DNA of 64,000 nt, from positions 11,223,049 to 11,287,048 of the forward strand of contig JAGGNK010006448.1 in the NCBI GenBank assembly GCA_017590115.1, given 5' to 3'. Below are positions 48,426 to 61,322 of this stretch, piece by piece. The stretch is from Montifringilla adamsi. Its lineage: Eukaryota > Chordata > Aves > Passeriformes > Passeridae. The notes beneath the pieces were generated by a model that was not told the origin of the DNA, did not search any database, and worked only from the letters and a program-made list of their open reading frames with translations. Numbering within the stretch: position 1 is the first letter of the stretch; each line of letters starts with the position of its first letter. A program made the translations under genes and the position numbers.

Positions 48426-51400
48426 AGTTCTTGCCAAGTTCACTTCTCACTCAAAACCTTCTTCAAGTTGCTGCCCCAAGCAGCACCACAAACAAACCAC
48501 AACAGTCATGGAGGAATCAGAAGGCAAAATGTAACAGGATGACAGTTTTTCAAACCCAGGATATTTATTATTGGGTTTAGCCACAATCTGGTTTAAAAGT
48601 TTCTACTCCTCTGATCCTATAGAAGAGCATTATCTTCTAGAGCCCCTGTATCTATAGGCTGAGGATGCAAGTATTTGAAGACTTAACTGAAGTAATATAT
48701 AATGTAAGTCAACCCTCCTGATCTAATTTATGTGCCCCATTTTTTGCTGAGATTTGAAGATTTGATATTTTGCAAAGGATACTCAGAATAGATTTTTTCT
48801 AATGAATGTGGTAATGACACAATCACTTTCATAGTGTTTAATACTTGCTTTTTTTACTCTGCACTCTCAAACTTTTTACTTTTCTTTCCCTGAAACATTT
48901 CTCTTTTTAAAATTTGGCACAGTATTAGGCTTTTTCCTTTCTTTTGTCTCTTTGAAGGTCAGAGGTCTGCTTTGTTCATGTTCTTTCACATAAAAGGCAT
49001 TATCAATAACATCTGCACAGGCACTAGAATAATTAACCTTTCCATTTTTATTATAAGCAGACTTTTCTTTTTTTTTATTACAAGCAGATTACATAGATGC
49101 ATTTCTGTGTTAGCCAGAGAATGCAATCAAAAGCATGCACTGGTCATGTTCCTACACAGGCAGACACAGACACTTTCCTAAACAGACACACACAACTGTC
49201 TCCATGAGTTGGTCTCTTCTCCTGCCCAGAAACAAAGCTGACATATGAAGTATCACAGGAAGAAACAAAAAAATGCCACAAAAGCCCTAAAATATTTAAA
49301 TGTGAATGTATTTTTTTTTAATTGCAAAGAAATAAGAAAAAATTTATTCCTGCGCTCTTTATTACCTCTTTTTATGCAACTGCCCAATTTTAATGAGTCC
49401 CACCACATCCATGCAAACATGCTATGGGATAGGACCTTTCTTCCACTCCACCTTATCCCACAGTGAGCCATGTACTTCCCTCAGTCTCTGGCTTTTGTCA
49501 GAATCCTGGATGCCCCCCTCTTTTTGGTTGCTCCAGATTCAGAAGAGCTGCAGGAGAATATAGAGTGCATCTCTTTGGCTGACATAGATGAAGTCAGGAG
49601 AAGGGAATATTTTGGGCATGTCAATGTTTTGGCAGTACAGCCAATCTAAAACAAAACATGTTTGCTACCTAACTAAAGCCAGTTACCATGGCTCATATCC
49701 AGGACAGATAATTTTCATTTTCCTCACAAAGACCTTGGGCAAATTCACACCCTTGCAACCAGCACCCAAAGAATGTCAATCCTGCGCTCCCTGTAGTCTT
49801 CTCAAAGCAGCATAACATGGGGACTGTTGCTCTCAGACCACCACAGAAAACTCAGAAATTTGGGATTGGGTGGTTGGCCTTGACTGCCAGGGGTCTGAAA
49901 AGCTTCACAACATTGGATGAAACTTTGCTGGGTATACCTTTCTCAGAAAACTCCTGAAATAAATGTGTAGTTTGCCTTTTAGCAATTCAGTCCAAGCAGA
50001 TCAGTCGGTTAATGTGGTTAGAACAACACACAGCTATCTGGTGAGAAAGCCCTAAGGACAGAACAAGTTCTCTAGGCTCCTTGCAGCACCTCAAGGCCTG
50101 TTTCTGTTTTTCACCCTCACTGCAGAAGGAGCTCACAACCTGTTTGCAAGCACAGCCCCCTGCCAAAACCATCCTCTGGTATTCTTCCAGGGGAAACCCA
50201 TGAAGACTTATTTTCTCAAAAAGGGGAGAGCAAAGTTTGTTTTCAGTCAGAGATGGTGCTGTTCCGCATCGCCAGCTCTGGCAGGCTGCGTGCATTTCTA
50301 AATGTCCTGGAAAGTATTTTTCCCTCCTCCGGAGCAAGCAAGCAGGACTGTGGAGGTGGCTGCATTTCAGTGGAGGACAAGCAGGATGTCCAGCCCACAC
50401 TGAAATCTTTGTTTGCTAGTGCTGTTCTCCTGGGGATGTCTTCAACAGGACAACACCACTTGTGTACTAGCAAACTAAGCAGTGACAGGGACACAATTTG
50501 AGGATATCTGGGTGACACAGAATACACTGAATGGTGTTTCCTTCTTGTGTGTCCAGCCTAGCCAGAAACTAGATAGGAGGAAGACAACTATCAAATGTGT
50601 CATCTTATGCCATCTTGTCCCTCTGAAGCCTGTTACCACTGCAGTTCTTGGAGCAGATGAGTGCAGAGCCAAGATTTGAGACCTTGGAGATGCAGGCTGG
50701 GTGATGGGGTGGGTGGGAAGAGACAGAAAGACCCATGAAGAGTGACCCATGTTTGACTTTTCTCTCTCATGTGTTCCTGTGTAACAGCCTTAGACAGTTC
50801 TGGTGCTTACTGTGCTGCCTATGCTGAGCCTCCTGCAGCTGAGTAAGAAATAGAGGAAGAGGGACAATGTCTAGGCAAACACATACCCAGGAATGTGGTT
50901 TTAGTTGTTGCATTAGAGGTGACATCAGCCTAAGAGCAGCAGCTAACACATACCAACAGGCTGGTGAGCAGCATGAGGTCATTGCTCAGCTCTGCTTCAT
51001 GAGCTCCATAATCGTGTATTTTATTTTATCTGCTAACACTTGTGACATTAATATGTTTATAATAAGGTTAACTCTTCCTGTTGCATTTGTTTCTATGGAA
51101 CCTTGGGCTTGAAGGCATTGCCAGAAATACTATAATAGCACAGTGACCCCTGGATTTGAGACTGGCAGGGATATGTAGGTGCCTAGGCCCTACATTAATT
51201 TAGGTGATATAATATAAATGTCTGCATGACTAAGTCTGTGGGCTTTGCAAACATGAGCAATGACTGATGAGTGATGATACTTGAACATTAAGCCAAGCCA
51301 CTTGATATCACAGCGAAAACAATTGCCAAAAAGATTAGTTTGGATTTTAGGATTAGCATCTTAGTACATATCCTCATGAGTGACAACAGGACATTTTGTG

Positions 51401-54400
51401 AGTTGCAATAAACATCTTAAGTACTATTATGTTGTCCTCCATGAGCTCAATCTGTGGCATACCTGAATTGAGTCCATTAGAGACTTTTCAACAAAATCAT
51501 CATTACAGAATTTTAAAGAAGAATTGGGCTTTTAAAAGACATTATTTTGTTTGCATTTTCAACAGGAAGTGGCACTACTGCCCATCAGTTTAAATTACTC
51601 CATCAATTTGAAGCTGCATGGAAAGCAGGAGATAGAGATTTTATAGTAGATGTCGTGTTCTTGAACCCCAAGCCTGAATTTATAAATACATGACAAGTCA
51701 GATGTCTTAGAAAATGTGTTGGGTTTTCTCCATCTGAATCCTGAGGTAGTCAAAAGATTTAATACTGAAGAAGGTAAATGCTCTGCTCCCATTCAAACTA
51801 TTCAGGAAACAGATGGCTGGTAGACCTGCTGTTCCTATTTTTGCCTCAAAGAATGGGACTTCTGTTACTTTGAACATTTGTAAATTAGATTAAAAGATTT
51901 TGCAGATGAACCAGTCATTAGAAATGCAGGAATTTTTAATTTGTAAAACTGGCCCAGTGACAATGAATCCCTCAAGACCTTGGTAGAAAGAAGTTCAAGC
52001 ATCATGGTCATATTGCAGGCACCTTTTGGAAGCTGAAGGTTACAGAGGAACTGAAGCATTGCCAGAAGAGAAAGAGCCCAAATCTGCATCCAGAAAGTGT
52101 ACCCTGCACAGATTGCTTCTGAAGTGTATAGCAGGAAGTATTAATTTCCTCACTCATGTGGAAATTATAAAGATGTTGTGTCATCTTTGCTTTAATATCG
52201 CCCTAAAGAATCTCAAAAGATTTTGCAAACTGCAGGAGGAGTCTCCTAGCAAGTGTGATATCAATAATGAGGGGAGTAGAAATCAGATGGAAGCTTATCT
52301 GCTTTACTGATTTCAAGGGATAAAGAAAATACAAGCACAGACTCTCTTTATTAGCCTGTATTTAGATGGTTCCTCACACCAAAATTATTTCAGTTTTTTT
52401 ATCCTATTACACTGGATAGCATAAAATACACAAGAACTGAAAGATGAGATGATGTTAAGTCCATCTATGTCCCTTACTTGCTGGACCCTGGGGTCAGGTC
52501 TGATGTCTTTCCTGAAATTATGAATTTTGCATTAGCAGCTCTGTGGCTCTCTAAGGAAGAGGCTGAGTTGTTTCTTCATTCCACTTGCTCCAAAATCCAC
52601 TGATCACACAGTCTGCAGCATTTACCTAGCAGCTGGAGGTTCGGATTTGCATAAGTCAAGGAATGTGTCTTTCACTTCTTTGTCAACTGTTTTAGTAAAC
52701 ATAGAATTTTTCAGAACTGTTTGTTGCCTTTTTCCATGTATTCCTCCTCCACATCTTTACTAAGGAAGCCATGAGCCTGTCATCTGCATCCCAATATGTG
52801 ATGTATGTACAAAGCACAGAATGGACCCAGGTCTCACTGGGACACTTCCTATAGCCCTTAACAGAGTGCTTAAATCCAGGAAACAAACAGCATTTGAGAC
52901 CACCCTTTGGTACTCTCTGTTAAGTCTCAGAGATGCCTTAACTCTTCCAGTGCTTACAAATCCCAGCTGGAGTGCTTGTATCTCCTCAGACAATGCATAA
53001 CAAACAACTGCAAGGGCATTCCTGACCAGGTGCTGACTCTTGCACAGCCCATGTCTCTTATTGGATCCAACCCTTCATTTTGGGTTCATACCAGCCTAGC
53101 ATTTTCATGTACCTCTGCCTTTCCATACAAGTGGACTCACACTTTCTTTCTCTGTCCTCTCTGACTTTGTACATCTCAATGCCTTTTGTCATTTACTTTG
53201 AAGTCCTCTGTGAGCTTTGAGTCATTTTGAATTCAGGCATTCCTAATGTTGTCCTGCTGTGTTCTGAACTACAGAGAAGTAGTTTAGCAGGCTAAAATAG
53301 ACTATGTTACTCACCTTTTCCTATTCATGCAGCAGGTTTGAAGCTGTTTCTTCCATTTTGTATATCTGCAGGTCACAGACTTCTGCATTCGAGTTCTTGA
53401 ACTTTATGCAGTTATGGATAAGTCTTATGAATTTATCGCCACTTCTTTCAAAATCAGAGAGCTTAGTTTCAAAACTACCTGAATTTTTCCCTCTCTATTA
53501 AACTATCGTCATCTGACCACTTATTTTGAAGTCTTACTCCACAACCAGAGTACCACAAAGTACACATTTGAAAACTAAGTTTAAAATTACATTAATTTCT
53601 GATGTTTCAAGTCCTATTTGGAGAAGAACCTGTCATCTCTCACAGTCAGCAATTATATGCTCTATTGCAACTAAAGAAACAGAAGAAGTAAGTTTTCAAT
53701 ATATGTCTGGAAAGTTTATGAGCAAAAGGAGAAGTAAAGCAGCTCAGGTAGCTAATGTTTTGCAATTACAGCCACTTATGTCTGCCAAGGTTTTATATAA
53801 CAGAATGGACATGTAGTAAAGGACCTGTCAAGGAACAGGAAAAGCTGGCACAACATGATCAACAAAGAAGAGAGACAAGGAGGAAAGGAGGCTCTTCAAG
53901 ACCAGTCAGAAACCACAAAGGAATTTGTTGCCAAAGTATCATGTCCTTTTTGGATTCCATCACAGCAATTCCAAATTATCGGAACTATTTATCTTTTAAA
54001 TACAATTGCCAAGCTTTTTGCTCCTCTGCAAAATCAAGTTCAGTGGTCTTTACCCGTGTTACCCAAGCAGGTCATCTTTTGAGGCACTTAGACCTGGATG
54101 GTTTCTTGTGTAGGCGCATTTTCCTTCCTTATTTCTTGCAATCTTATCATATTAGTGATATGATAATCACATTAATGATACATTAATTACAGTAAAGATA
54201 TGTTTATCACATTAGTGATAGGAACCACTTTAATATTTTCTTTCTCTAGAGCAGTATATATCCCCTTAAATAAATGCTACTTTTGCTTTCTGTTTCATTG
54301 CTTGTATGTGTAGTCACATCCTTACCTTAGTTTCAAAACAGAGAACTAAAGAGTGGCAAATATGCAAATCCCATGCTTTCATTTAAAAGAGATAAAAGAT

Positions 54401-57346
54401 ATGTATTTTTAAGCATGACTTCCAGTTCTCCTGTGTTTGGGAAGCAGTGATAATATTCAGTCACCTAAAGTGGGTAGAAAATATGAAAGGGAAATAAAGC
54501 AGGTGAGTAACATCAGCTTTATTTAAGGTGTTAACACAATGCCTCACTGCAGCTCTGGCCAAATGAGGCATTGCTCTTGGAGCTGGGCTTTGGGGTGGAG
54601 ATTTGTGAAATATGTGCAGCTGTGAGTGGTGGGTAGACAAAGAATTTGGCACTTCAAGATGTGTTTTGTCTTTCTTCTCTGAATGAGATTCTGTAAGTTT
54701 CCACAAGCGAGGAGGTGGCACTTCAGTAGTTATTCTCCTGTCATGATTGCCCTTCTCAGTAAACATAACACCCTTGCTTCCATCAAATCCCAAATAAACC
54801 ACTCATTTAAGGAGATTGTAAATCATCAGCCAGGAGTCAGACAGTGGGTATATACATGTCAAGAAGTGTATTTTCTTGCAAGAATCAGCATGATGGATTC
54901 TTTCAGACTGGAACAAGAAAGAATATCAGGACAGAATGGTAATGCAAAAATTTTTTTTCAAAGGGTATGTTATTCACCACTACTGAACTGTGCATGCTAT
55001 TCATAGGAAACAAGAGATTTTACGAATATCTGGTTGTCTAAACAAATTCTCCTACTTTCTGAGCCCAGTGCAAATCTGTTGAAAACCACAGGGTTAAACA
55101 CTGGAACATCTGCAATATATGTGTAACATGCTAGAGGCTTTGATACAACGTCATTCAGAAAGCTGTAAAATACCTGCTGCAGAAGGCCCCTCAGTCCCTT
55201 CCAAATTCCAAAAAGTAAATGATAGCTAACAAGTTTGGCAGGGCCAAAGAGATACAGAGCTTTCAGAAACATTGTAGTTGGCAGCCCAAATGAAAAATGT
55301 ATTTTTTTCTGTGCTCACTGAAGTCATGTCAACAGTCTTATTTTGCCTTACATCTGTATATAATTGCTTTTAGACACTGTTTAACAGTACTTCCTGAAAA
55401 ATGCAAAAGCTTCCAGATTGAATTATCACTTGGCTGTGAATAAGGAACTCAGTATTAAACAGACACAATAGACAATTTATGCATGCAGGATGAATCAAAG
55501 ATGGTTTAGACAAGGAGGTGATGTTGACTCAGATAATATGAATGTTTATAAAGCTATTCCCTGAGATGCTGCTCCGTCAGACTCACAATTGTAGCACTGG
55601 TCAGCTCAGTCACCCAGGGTGAGGAACAAGGTTTGTTTCAGGATGTCAAGGAACAGCAAATGCAGGTAATCTGTTTTTGGAACATGAGAAGCTGTTATTC
55701 CTAAGATGTGTTTAGCATGGGTTTCAGCCCTAAACTTTGTCCCACTGAGCACATTCATATTGAGAAATCGATCAATGCTATCCAGTAACCGTGACTGATT
55801 GCAGTTATCCTTTCTGCTATCTTCCCCTCTCCTTACCTCCCTGCCTTTTCTTGTCCTGCCATCAGCTTGTGTTTCAGGAGGAAGGAGCTGGGGAGAGGGA
55901 GAGGAAAAGGAGAATTCCCTCAGCTCAGGGCCAAGGACCAAATGAGAGAAGGCACAACCTTCTAATTTGTACTCTGCTTGTGGACCCCCAAGAAGCCCAT
56001 TTCACATGGGAGTACAATGTTCATTCCTGCCAAAATTCAGCCTCTGAGCAATATAATTATCAGTACTCAATTACACCAGCTAAATCTTCCCAGTGATGGT
56101 TTTTTTCATTCCTACTCCCATCGTTCCGTTCCCAAGCCAAATGAAATAATGACAATTAATTACAAACTTTAGCGCAATGTGTAATCACATGTAAATACCA
56201 TCACCCTGCTAATGAAATTCTTTTACTCTCTGAATCTGCAGAACCCACACTGCTATAAGAAACAATAAAGTTTTTCCTCAGACATTGCCACTTCTGTAAT
56301 GAAATTACAGGAGTAATTGCCTTAGTTCGTCCTCAAGTATTCTGGAGTTTGGCTTTTCAGCCTGAGAAATTCTCAGGCAAATATGCAAACATTGCTGGGA
56401 CATGATTAAGTAGAGATAGAGAAGCATGTAAGCCACTGTTTACAAGAGAGCACTTATTTTGCTCTGGTTGCCAAAGTAGATAGCACCACAAAATTAAGTA
56501 GGTCAATTGTGTATTCTCCATCATAATCTCTAAGAACAAACCAGTGGTTTGCTTTCCAAGCACCGTGCAAGACATTTGGCTGCTTGTGTGGAATTAAGCA
56601 GAGCACAGAATGGGAAAGGTTGGTCAGTAAATCAAAAAAAGTACCTCTGGCATAATGCCAGGATTTAAAATCTTTAGGAGGAATACATTTTCATGTTGGG
56701 AGGTCATTGAACTACTTGTTTTCCAGATGTACTAATTTTACTCTGCCAAAGCAGTTGTTCATGTGCAAGGGCTATTTGTCTAAGATGACTTCATTTCTTA
56801 ATTTCCAAAAATTATTACTTTTATCAAGACTTCTGTATTGTTTTTAAATATTTTATTATCTTTCAATGAGGACAGTAAATGAGCAAGCCTTACTTTGACA
56901 TAGTAATATCAAATGTTACTTTCTTTTGACAAAGTAAACTGTAAAAAAATAACATATGGAGATTACTCAATTCCCAGTTCCAGAAAATAATGCTTTCAGA
57001 AAGTTCTCAAGAGTCATAACTGCATATGAGTTTCCAAAGCACTGTGAAACACATTGCTTTCCAATATACTCTGGAAAATAAAGTTAACAGGTTATTTTGA
57101 ATTCAAAATAGAACTGGCATTGGAACAGGCAATACCAGACTATAACTTTCCTTTTTGTTCCTCATAAATTGACAAAATGTTGAATCATGCTGGAAAAAAA
57201 AGCCCCAGAAAGTATCTGAAAGTTCAAGAAAATATTTATTGAAAATATTTAATGCAAGAGATTGAATGAACTTAATGTGTTTAGATTATGAAAACCATAA
57301 TTGAGGTCATACACTGACTCCAGTATAAAATTATTTCATGTAACAC
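48426..57346. other. Intergenic DNA without recognised gene
   Basis: About 9 kb of mostly AT-rich sequence. I see no CR1 copy, RNA gene or coding frame with family support. A small hairpin lies at 54144-54166 and a homeodomain-motif-rich patch at about 56,100-56,260. Confidence 0.65.
54144..54166. repeat. 9-bp perfect inverted repeat
   Basis: TTATCATAT and ATATGATAA face each other across a 5-base loop. Direct repeats of ATCACATTAGTGAT / ATCACATTAATGAT follow over the next 60 bp, so the patch looks like local slippage of AT-rich sequence. Confidence 0.65.
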
Positions 57347-57400
57347 CCCAGGATGGAAGGGATCTCAAAAGACCATCTCATCCAACCTGGTTCATTTCCA
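57347..57400 (-). mobile_element. CR1 LINE 3' end relic
   Basis: The plus-strand text CAGGATGGAAGGGATCTCAA AAGACCATCTCATCCAACC is the antisense of a CR1 terminal region. Only about 50 bp is recognisable. Confidence 0.55.
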
Positions 57401-59690
57401 GAGTAGCCATTATTAAAAGATTGTTTAATAAAACAAAAGAAGAGATACTGAGTGATAAAGGCACACAAGATATTGAGCAAATTTTGCCCTTGGAACAAAC
57501 TCAGAATCACATTCCTGGCTTCATCTTCATCCATTAAATCAGAAGCAAAGATAGACTTCTCCAAAGATAGACTTTAGTGATACTAAAAAGGTGAAATTGT
57601 TGAAATCTAACCCATGTTGTGACATAGAAAAAGATAGAAATGTGTTAAAGGTTCCTTCTTCCCTTAAGGCACTGCAGCATCGAGAGCTAGTGATCTATAT
57701 GAGAGGTAGATAGTAAGTGATGAGCAAGATGCAGCATTGTGATTCATTCCCCTCCTCTTCAGTGCTTGCCCTGCTATGAACAGAGAGCTGAGAAGGGCTT
57801 AGATCCTACTGAACAGCTTCCTGTCTACCCTGAATCTGCATTTGTCTGCTGGCTCTTACAAGACAGATGAAACTGGACTTACATGCCTGTGGCAGGCTGT
57901 AATCATGTTTTATCAGCTCCTGATCACTTTGGATGACATTAGTGTGGTTAGCAGTTCTCAGTCAGGTGTGTGTCATGGCTGATGGATTGCCTGGGCGTGC
58001 TTTTAATTAGCAGTAAGGGCTGGATTTAAGAAAAGGGCTGTAGCTGCTGGGCCTAAGTCTAGCTGGGTGGTAAGCTAGGAAAACACTAGCAAGCAAAGAG
58101 CTGTGCTTTACACCTGGTCCATTTAGAAGTGTGAGACATATCTCTGTAATCACCTCACTGCTCTTGAAAAACATGATGGTGTTGTCTTAATTGGCTAAAA
58201 CATCCAGAAACACTGTCAGAACAATACTGTCCTTCTCCAGTTTTACAAACCTGGGCTCTCTTTCAGTTTGACACAACACTGAGAACAGTGTCGTCTGGAC
58301 TCAATCCCACTTTAGTCTAACATGCATTCTTACCTGAAAACAGAAAGGTAAAGGATTTCTTGAATATTTCAGGAAGTTTCCCATTGAAGGGAAGGCTGAA
58401 GACCAGACCTGAAAGCTAATCCATATGTGCTGTAGAAAACCCAGTTTTGGGCTTTCTGACAGGGTAAGCAGCATTGTTAGGAGTCAAGAAGGAAAAGTAA
58501 AAGACAGAGTCCTTTTCTGCTCTACAGTAAATGGTCTGAGGCAAACACAGCTAGAGCAAGAATGAAGCACTTTGCACTGCTCCCAGAAGCAATACAAAGA
58601 AATTGTATTGCTTCTGGGAATACCTATACCAATCCTGCTGTTGGAAGAGGTATGTCTGACATGTCATGGATTTGGGATGTCACTGGTGACAAGCAAATGT
58701 GTTAATGGCCTTATTGAAGATATTTCTCTGACATAAAACTGCTGAACTCTACTAAACGCTGCTTTCAAAATATGAGGAGGTCACAGGAATTGCTGCGTGG
58801 ACATGTAGACATAGTTCTGTATTTTGTGCATCGGCTTTAAGGGATATCACCTAGTCTTTGCTGGTCCTGAAGTGCTTATCTGAGCGGGATAGGTTGGCAT
58901 TGCTCACATGAACTTGCATAGCATGTTCAGTACCTCAGTTGTTTAAGACAGAAGGAAGTGTACATATGTGTGCTTAAGAGCAGATGCATTTCTACTGCCT
59001 TTGTGCTAATGACTAGCAGCATAGCAAAAGTCATGAGAACTGCATGCTGGCAGATACCCAAAACATGTAGTAATTAAGCAGAGGGGTCTCTTCCCCACCA
59101 TACCAGTATGGGACATGGGTGGAAGCACCTTCTTCAAGGAGAAGGGGAGATGGTGCTGCAGGAGGGCAGCAATGCTTTTTCCTTCTTGGCTAAATCTCAT
59201 GTGAAGTGATAGCCTCCCAGAGGGCTGGTACCATGGCAGGCTGGTAGAGGCAAGAGAGCTGTGTCTTCCACAGTCCTTATGACATAGGCTAAAGAGATGT
59301 GTAAAGAGTTTTGGAATGTGATTATGTGTCGCAATTTTAAATAGCTGTATTATCAGATTAAATACTGGGAAGGCACCAAACTTTTTCTGGCATACAAAAC
59401 ATAGCATTAGGAAAGTAATTCAGCAGCTCCTTTTAATTATGAATTTTCATAATATTATTACTTTATGTCACAACATTCTAGGCAGTTTGGATTACTTTGT
59501 CACAGCTGGACCTTATCCTCAAAATTTATAACATCCTTTCAGGTCTATTCTTCATGTCAAGTTCTTTTCTCTCTGTCTGTACTCAATAACATGGCACAGT
59601 ACCCAGAAAGGGTTATTTGCATGTACTTTTTAAATACACTCATTCAAAACTACTAATACAATCAGATAACATGAACCATGTACAGACAGG
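57401..59690. other. Intergenic DNA with a strong hairpin
   Basis: No gene or repeat family is seen. The 17-bp hairpin at 58581-58619 is the only outstanding structure. Confidence 0.65.
58581..58619. repeat. Perfect 17-bp inverted repeat with 5-nt loop
   Basis: The left arm TCCCAGAAGCAATACAA (58581-58597) and right arm TTGTATTGCTTCTGGGA (58603-58619) are exact reverse complements around AGAAA. Outside the stem only a few bases could pair, so it is shorter than a typical pre-miRNA. It has mixed base composition, so low-complexity chance is excluded. Confidence 0.92.
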
Positions 59691-60091
59691 GCTTGTGATT
59701 CCTCAGTTCTGCCATGGTTTCTGCCCTTAATGCCCTGGCATTTGGATAAAGGGTCCCCAGGGCATGGCTCTTTGTGTCAGGGCAGGACCTGGCTTTCAGG
59801 GCCCATCCAACCCCCCCATCCAGAAGCAGGGCAGCCAGGATCACCAGGACAGCTCCAGTCCTGGACATGGGTCACCTCCCTAGGGATGGGGACAGGCTAT
59901 GGCCCGCTCAGGCATTGGCCCATGGGTGCAGATCTGAGTCAGGGTCAGCAGGGCCCACAGGCAGGTACATGCTGGGCTGCACCACAGTGGGGTCTGTGGC
60001 TCTTCTAAAGACACAGCACCAAAGATTTGTCTTCAGAGCAGCTCCCATGGGAATGGATGAGCCCTGGCTATGGACTCCTCAATCAGGGATG
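59691..60091. other. GC-rich block left of CR1
   Basis: A clearly GC-richer stretch than its surroundings, rich in CAGG, GGGCC and CCCATGG words. It shares the phrase GGGTCAGCAGGGCCC with the GC-rich block on the other side of the CR1 (61131-61145). No gene with family support is seen; an unknown repeat interrupted by CR1 is possible. Confidence 0.5.
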
Positions 60092-60700
60092 CTGTAGAGT
60101 CATAGAATCAATTAGGTTGGAAAAGATCATCAAGTCCAGACTTGACTGACCACCACCTTTGTCAACTAGATCATGACACTAAGTGCCATGTCCAGATATT
60201 TCTTGAACAGCTGCAGTGAATCCATCAGCTTCCTGGGCATCCCATTCCAATGCTTGACTATCCTTTCAGATAAGAAGTTCTTTCTGATGTCCAACCTGGA
60301 CTCTCCCTGGCCCATTTCCTCTCATGTTGCCCCTAGCTGCCTGGGAGAAGAAGCCGACCCTCACCAGGCTACAACCTCCTTTCAGGTAGCTATAGAGAGT
60401 GATAAGGCCACCTCCTTTCTCCAGCCTAAACACCCCCAGGTTCCTCAGCTGCTCTTCTTATGACTTTCTAGAGCCTTCACCAGCTCCATTGCCCTTCTCC
60501 GGGCCTGCTCCAGCACCTCAATGTCCTTCCCAAACTGAGCAGCCCAGTATCTGAGGTGGGGACTCACCAGTGCCAAGTATAGAGGGACAATCACTTCCCT
60601 AGTCCTGCTAGCCACATTATTTTTGATGCAGGCCTGGATAATTTTGGCCTTCTTGGCCACCTGGGCTCGCTGCTGGCTCAAAAGTGCACACAGTTTGCAC
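60092..60700 (-). mobile_element. CR1 LINE fragment (ORF2 C-terminus and 3' end)
   Basis: The minus-strand frame reads [20 protein letters not shown], then [20 protein letters not shown] and [20 protein letters not shown], the C-terminal CR1 ORF2 region. The 3' end at the left carries AGTCATAGAATCAATTAGG, the antisense of the CR1 tail. It is one of the better preserved copies here, with a long residual frame, but is 5'-truncated. Confidence 0.92.
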
Positions 60701-61160
60701 AGACCTGAGGTCATACACATTGGGTGTGAGGTGCCTTGGCCATGAGGGTAGGGGATCCTGGGAAATGTCTGATGGGTCTCAGGCCATGGTGGAGGTCCAA
60801 AGGAACTATTTCCAGAGCCATGCAGCTCCCTGTCTAGGAGTGGGGTGGGTGATACATATCCATTCCCAGTGGCCAGCAAGCCTGGGTTGATACTGCTGGA
60901 GTGTCAATATACGATCCAGGTCAGGCAGTGGGGCAAGGGTGTCAGACTATCCCTGGAGAGCTCCAGGGGCATGGGAGGCACTGGAGCTGCCCCGGGTTAG
61001 TTTCTGGGCTGGGTGGAGGTGTTCAGATGCCACTGGGGAAGTCAGCCTGGGGCTGAGCTGGAGCTCAGGGCTGTGCAGAGAGCAAACACTGTGGAGAGCG
61101 TCAGGGCAGGCGTGCTGCGCTCGGACAGGAAGGGTCAGCAGGGCCCGGGCCCCACAGCAC

Positions 61161-61322
61161 TCCCTATGGGGGTGGCAGAGTGGGCCCTCGTCCAGGGAAT
61201 GGGACAGCCCCAGGAGTGACGGTGCTCATGGTGGCCTGAGGTGGCCAGAGGGCAGAGGGGGCTCCCCATGGGGGTGGCAGAGTGGGCCCTCGTCCAGGGA
61301 ATGGGACAGCCCCAGGAGTGAC
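61161..61322. repeat. 60-bp direct duplication, 102-bp spacing
   Basis: Segments 61161-61220 and 61263-61322 are identical except for one base (CCCTATGGG versus CCCCATGGG). Both contain GGTGGCAGAGTGGGCCCTCG. The near-identity points to a recent tandem duplication or a minisatellite with a 102-bp period. Confidence 0.9.

Noticed and set aside
48194..48580. 128-codon plus-strand frame
   Set aside because: It runs through the pyrimidine microsatellite (Pro/Ser/Leu/Phe-rich run) and has no family match.
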